DNA from: Bacillota bacterium | Lineage (GTDB): Bacteria > Bacillota > Clostridia > Peptostreptococcales > Thermotaleaceae | Length of the DNA stretch: 10,299 nucleotides | Direction of reading: 5' to 3' | Assembly: GCA_023623095.1 (NCBI GenBank) | Contig: JAMNXX010000004.1 | Coordinates: 1-10,299 of the forward strand | Shown: in pieces, positions 7,150-10,299 of the stretch | Layout: the number at the start of each line of letters is the position of its first letter | How positions within the stretch are numbered: position 1 is the first letter of the stretch | The notes under the pieces: model-generated | The model's database searches: none | Told to the model about the DNA's origin: nothing | What the model saw: only the letters and a program-made list of their open reading frames with translations | Program-made: the position numbers and the translations under genes

Positions 7150-7417
7150 AAAATGCGATGAAAGAGACATGCATTTTTCAGAAGCAGCTTCAGAGAGTCG
7201 GTGTTTGGTGCGAACCGACGCTGTGGAAAAATGTGTATCACTCTTGAGCAGTCTCTCTGAAATGGAAGTAAGAGAGTAACGGTAAGCCCCGTTACAGGCT
7301 AGGGTTTGATGGAACCTGGAAAGAGTGGCTCCTGCTGTTTGCAGAGCAATTAGGGTGGTACCGCGGGAAAGCAGACCTCGCCCCTGAATTGGAATATTCA
7401 TGGGCGGGGTTTTTTTA
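7150..7417 (+). promoter_or_regulatory. T-box leader, isoleucine specifier (ATC), controlling cimA
   Basis: A near-copy of the leuA leader with the same architecture. GATGA is at 7157-7161. AAGAG pairs with CTCTT (7162-7166, 7241-7245), and CATTTTTC pairs with GAAAAATG (7172-7179, 7226-7233). The specifier loop 3' strand is the seven-base TGTATCA (7234-7240). The codon at the position of CTC in the first leader is ATC (7237-7239), an Ile codon. The pseudoknot is AACGG/CCGTT (7278-7282, 7289-7293) with AGCC/GGCT (7285-7288, 7297-7300). The T-box AGGGTGGTACCGCG is at 7352-7365, with TGGT at 7356-7359. The terminator follows. The Ile reading matches citramalate synthase, which feeds isoleucine synthesis. 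The pairings were found by eye. Confidence 0.95.
7376..7417 (+). terminator. T-box-controlled intrinsic terminator before cimA
   Basis: CCTCGCCCCTGAAT pairs across a short loop with ATTCATGGGCGGGG, then seven T (7410-7416). It is almost the same as the terminator before leuA; only the loop differs. Confidence 0.9.
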
Positions 7418-7468
7418 TTGATTTTTTAAATAAAATTTCAAAGTAATTCCTATAGGAGGAGAGAAAGA

Positions 7469-9115
7469 ATGGTTCATGAGGTCGTGATCTTTGATTCTAC
7501 ACTTCGAGACGGAGCCCAGACGAGAGGCGTTTCTTTTTCGGTAGATGATAAGATCAAAATTGTGAAAGCTCTGGATGTACTGGGAATTCAATATATTGAA
7601 GCAGGAAATCCCGGATCAAACATAAAAGATATAGAGTTTTTCAAAAGAGCGAAGAAACTTGAGTTAAAACATGCAAAGTTGACAGCTTTTGGGAGCACGA
7701 GAAGAAAAGATATTACCGTAGAAGAAGATAAGAATGTACAAAGTTTATTATCTGCAAACACATCAGCCGTTGCAATTTTTGGGAAGTCTTGGGATTTTCA
7801 TGTGACGGATATCATCAGAACTACATTGGAAGAAAATCTAAATATGATTCGAGATACCATCCGCTTTTTCAAAGAAAAACAAAAAGAAGTGATTTTTGAT
7901 GCAGAGCACTTTTTTGATGGATATAAAGCCAATCCCCTTTATGCAATGGAGACCCTCCGAGTTGCTGCAGAGGCAGGCGCGGATTGTTTGGTTTTATGTG
8001 ATACGAACGGAGGATCCTTTCCGGATGAAGTATATGAGGTGACGAAGAAGGTGGTTGAAACCTTTTCGACGGATGTGGGAATTCACTGCCACAATGACTG
8101 CGGTATGGCGGTTGCCAATACGATGATGGCAGTGAAAGCAGGTGCTGTGCATGTTCAAGGAACCTATATCGGATTAGGGGAAAGGTGCGGCAATGCGAAT
8201 CTATCGACATTAATTCCAAATCTGCAGATTAAAAAGAATATTCGGTGCATCCCGGAAGAACAGCTATCTCAACTGACTGCTACTGCTCGATACATCGCAG
8301 AGGTGACCAATATTTCTTTAGATGCAGCATCTCCTTATGTAGGAAATAACGCATTTGCACATAAGGGGGGGATGCATGTCGATGGTGTCAATAAAGCCAG
8401 CCGTTCTTTTGAGCATATTCCTCCTCATTTGGTAGGAAACAGCAGGAAGATTTTGATGTCGGAAGTTTCAGGGAAGAATACGCTTTTATCAAAGATCCAA
8501 AAAATAGAACCCAAATTGACAAAAGAATCTCCGCAAACGCAGGAAATTTTAGATAAATTAAAATTACTGGAGCACAAAGGATATCAATTTGAAGGAGCAG
8601 AAAGTTCTTTTGAACTGCTCATTCGAAAACATCTCGGAAAGTATCAGCCATTCTTTGAGCTGAATTATTATAAGGTTATTGAGGAAGGACCGACCGTTAA
8701 CGGAGAATATAGTTCTTCTGCGTTAATCAAGGTAAGGGTCAATGACAAGGAAGAAATGACTGCCACAGAAGGAAAAGGACCGGTACATGCGCTGGATTTG
8801 GCGCTCCGAAAAGCCTTGGAAGTATTTTATCCTATCCTTAAAACGGTATATTTAACTGATTATAAGGTAAGAGTGCTTGATGCAAAAAGTACGACGGCAG
8901 CAAAGGTAAGGGTTTTGATCGAGTCTACAGATGGAAAAGAATCTTGGACGACGGTGGGCGTATCCACGAATATTATTGAAGCCAGTGCGATTGCGCTTGT
9001 AGACTCTATTGAATACAAATTGATAAAAGAGCTGGAAAAAAACGAAAAAGGAGGAGCTTATCATGGGAATGACAATGACACAAAAAATACTAGCGGCGCA
9101 TGCCGGGTTGGATAA
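7469..9115 (+). CDS. cimA: (R)-citramalate synthase
   Basis: 548 residues. It joins acetyl-CoA and pyruvate to (R)-citramalate, which LeuCD and LeuB turn into 2-oxobutyrate for isoleucine synthesis without threonine. It is a LeuA-superfamily enzyme. [13 protein letters not shown] carries R13 and D14; HCHND gives H206 and H208; [12 protein letters not shown] gives N242; [14 protein letters not shown] is at about 293-306. The [10 protein letters not shown] and WDFHV stretches and the overall length fit the citramalate synthase branch rather than LeuA. The C-terminal LeuA-type regulatory domain spans about 410-530. AGGAGG at 7454-7459 sits 9 bases before ATG 7469. The last 18 or so residues (from about the GGAYHGND stretch) overlap leuC and look unconserved. 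The Ile codon in the leader specifier independently supports the function. Confidence 0.93.
   Translation: MVHEVVIFDSTLRDGAQTRGVSFSVDDKIKIVKALDVLGIQYIEAGNPGSNIKDIEFFKRAKKLELKHAKLTAFGSTRRKDITVEEDKNVQSLLSANTSAVAIFGKSWDFHVTDIIRTTLEENLNMIRDTIRFFKEKQKEVIFDAEHFFDGYKANPLYAMETLRVAAEAGADCLVLCDTNGGSFPDEVYEVTKKVVETFSTDVGIHCHNDCGMAVANTMMAVKAGAVHVQGTYIGLGERCGNANLSTLIPNLQIKKNIRCIPEEQLSQLTATARYIAEVTNISLDAASPYVGNNAFAHKGGMHVDGVNKASRSFEHIPPHLVGNSRKILMSEVSGKNTLLSKIQKIEPKLTKESPQTQEILDKLKLLEHKGYQFEGAESSFELLIRKHLGKYQPFFELNYYKVIEEGPTVNGEYSSSALIKVRVNDKEEMTATEGKGPVHALDLALRKALEVFYPILKTVYLTDYKVRVLDAKSTTAAKVRVLIESTDGKESWTTVGVSTNIIEASAIALVDSIEYKLIKELEKNEKGGAYHGNDNDTKNTSGACRVG
9049..9054 (+). promoter_or_regulatory. Ribosome binding site of leuC inside the cimA coding region
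   Basis: AGGAGG ends 8 bases before ATG 9063. It selects that start over the in-frame ATGs at 9069 and 9075, and shows that leuC initiates before cimA ends. Confidence 0.8.
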
Positions 9116-10299
9116 AGTAAAAGCAGGACAATTTATTGAAGCAAATTTGGATATGGTATTGGGAAATGACGTTACAACACCTGTTGCAATCAAAGAGTTT
9201 CAGAAAATGGGTGCCAAAAAAGTATTCGATAAGAAAAAGATCGCGATCGTTCCTGATCATTTTACGCCGAATAAAGATATTAAGGCAGCAGAACAGTGTA
9301 AAGCCATCCGCGAATTTGCTCAGGAGATGGAAATCGAAAATTATTTTGAAATTGGGGAGATGGGAATTGAGCATGCACTGCTTCCTGAAAAAGGTTTGGT
9401 TGTAGCCGGGGATGTTGTCATCGGCGCAGACTCCCATACTTGCACCTACGGCGCTTTGGGCGCATTTTCAACAGGAATCGGAAGCACGGATATGGCTGCA
9501 GGGATGGCTACAGGGAAATGCTGGTTTAAAGTGCCGAGTGCGATTCAATTTTCACTGAAAGGGAAATTAAATAAATGGGTTAGCGGAAAAGATGTCATCC
9601 TGCACATTATCGGGATGATCGGCGTAGATGGCGCTTTATATCAATCGATGGAGTTTGTGGGAGAAGGCATCAAAAATTTATCCATGGATGATCGTTTCTC
9701 AATCGCCAATATGGCCATCGAAGCCGGAGGGAAAAATGGGATCTTTTTGGTAGATGAAAAGACGATCGAATATATCAAAGCCCATTCTACAAAACCTTAT
9801 ACGGTCTATGAGCCGGATGAAGATGCGGAATATGAAAAAAGATATGAAATTGATTTAAGCGAGATTCGACCTACCGTTGCTTTCCCTCATCTTCCTGAAA
9901 ATACCCGCACCATTGATGAAGTAGGAGATATCAAAATCGATCAGGTCGTCATTGGATCTTGTACCAATGGGCGTATCGAGGATTTGAGGACAGCGGCAGC
10001 GATCCTAAAAGATAAGAAAGTAGCAAAAGGCGTACGCACGATTATTTTCCCTGCAACACAAAAAATTTATCTTCAAGCCCTTCAGGAAGGCCTTATCGAA
10101 ACATTTATTAAAGCGGGAGCTGCTGTGAGCACACCTACCTGCGGACCTTGTCTGGGTGGACATATGGGGATTTTAGCAAAAGGAGAAAGAGCGGTTGCTA
10201 CAACAAACCGGAATTTCGTCGGCAGGATGGGGCATCCGGAATCAGAAGTATATTTGGCAAGTCCGGCAGTTGCAGCGGCTTCTGCAGTGACTGGGAAAA
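9063..10299 (+). CDS. leuC: 3-isopropylmalate dehydratase large subunit (3' end outside window)
   Basis: 412 codons are present, beginning [22 protein letters not shown]; the frame is still open at the window edge. The protein is the aconitase-fold large subunit that, with LeuD, isomerises 2- to 3-isopropylmalate and also handles citramalate. The three expected [4Fe-4S] ligands are C300 (IGSCTNGR), C360 and C363 ([11 protein letters not shown]). Other signatures are [24 protein letters not shown] (given here in outline, about residues 121-144) and [20 protein letters not shown] near the end. Its size and motifs match the shorter, archaeal-type LeuC of about 420 residues, so only a few codons should be missing. 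It overlaps cimA by 53 bases in a different frame. leuD and leuB are expected next but are outside the window. Confidence 0.95.
   Translation, partial: MGMTMTQKILAAHAGLDKVKAGQFIEANLDMVLGNDVTTPVAIKEFQKMGAKKVFDKKKIAIVPDHFTPNKDIKAAEQCKAIREFAQEMEIENYFEIGEMGIEHALLPEKGLVVAGDVVIGADSHTCTYGALGAFSTGIGSTDMAAGMATGKCWFKVPSAIQFSLKGKLNKWVSGKDVILHIIGMIGVDGALYQSMEFVGEGIKNLSMDDRFSIANMAIEAGGKNGIFLVDEKTIEYIKAHSTKPYTVYEPDEDAEYEKRYEIDLSEIRPTVAFPHLPENTRTIDEVGDIKIDQVVIGSCTNGRIEDLRTAAAILKDKKVAKGVRTIIFPATQKIYLQALQEGLIETFIKAGAAVSTPTCGPCLGGHMGILAKGERAVATTNRNFVGRMGHPESEVYLASPAVAAASAVTGK

Noticed and set aside
7135..7401. 88-codon minus-strand open frame
   Set aside because: It is the complement of the second T-box leader, a structured RNA, and not a gene.
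9090..9437. Minus-strand and plus-strand open frames inside the first third of leuC
   Set aside because: The leuC frame is open across the whole region with aconitase-family motifs; the others are its shadows.
1..10299. CRISPR arrays, insertion sequences, phage or defence genes
   Set aside because: No spaced direct repeats, transposase motifs or terminal inverted repeats were seen; the only long repeat pair is the two T-box cassettes.

Overview
The window is AT-rich, uses Shine-Dalgarno-led starts (some on TTG), and carries two tRNA-sensing T-box leaders. Together with a DUF2600 terpene cyclase, a citramalate synthase and the LeuC gene, this points to a Bacillota member, most likely an anaerobic clostridium. 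Species is not inferable from the sequence alone.

Left part (1-2753): the 3' end of a trans-polyprenyl diphosphate synthase gene (plus strand) meets, tail to tail, a gene for a YtpB-like tetraprenyl-beta-curcumene synthase (DUF2600, minus strand). The two stop codons share one TTAA. The pair suggests a small route to a large cyclic terpene: one enzyme makes the long prenyl diphosphate and the other cyclises it. Diverging from the cyclase gene is a two-gene unit of overlapping family-4-type uracil-DNA glycosylases. The first keeps the four Fe-S cysteines; the second has lost most of them. A 19-bp perfect hairpin with A and T runs ends this unit and can also serve the convergent gene beyond it.

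Middle (2900-4897, minus strand): one membrane chemoreceptor with an extracytoplasmic Cache-type sensor, HAMP domain and methyl-accepting signalling domain.

Right part (5077-10299, plus strand): branched-chain amino acid biosynthesis. Two near-duplicate promoter plus T-box leader cassettes each drive a paralogous acyltransferase gene. The first leader aligns with a Leu codon (CTC) in its specifier loop and precedes leuA (2-isopropylmalate synthase). The second has an Ile codon (ATC) at the same position and precedes cimA ((R)-citramalate synthase, the threonine-independent route to isoleucine). cimA overlaps leuC, which runs off the window a few codons before its expected end. LeuC (with LeuD) acts in both the leucine pathway and the citramalate pathway, so its position behind cimA puts a shared enzyme under the isoleucine-responsive leader. 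The best signal in the window is this pair of duplicated leaders whose specifier codons diverged in step with the enzymes they control.
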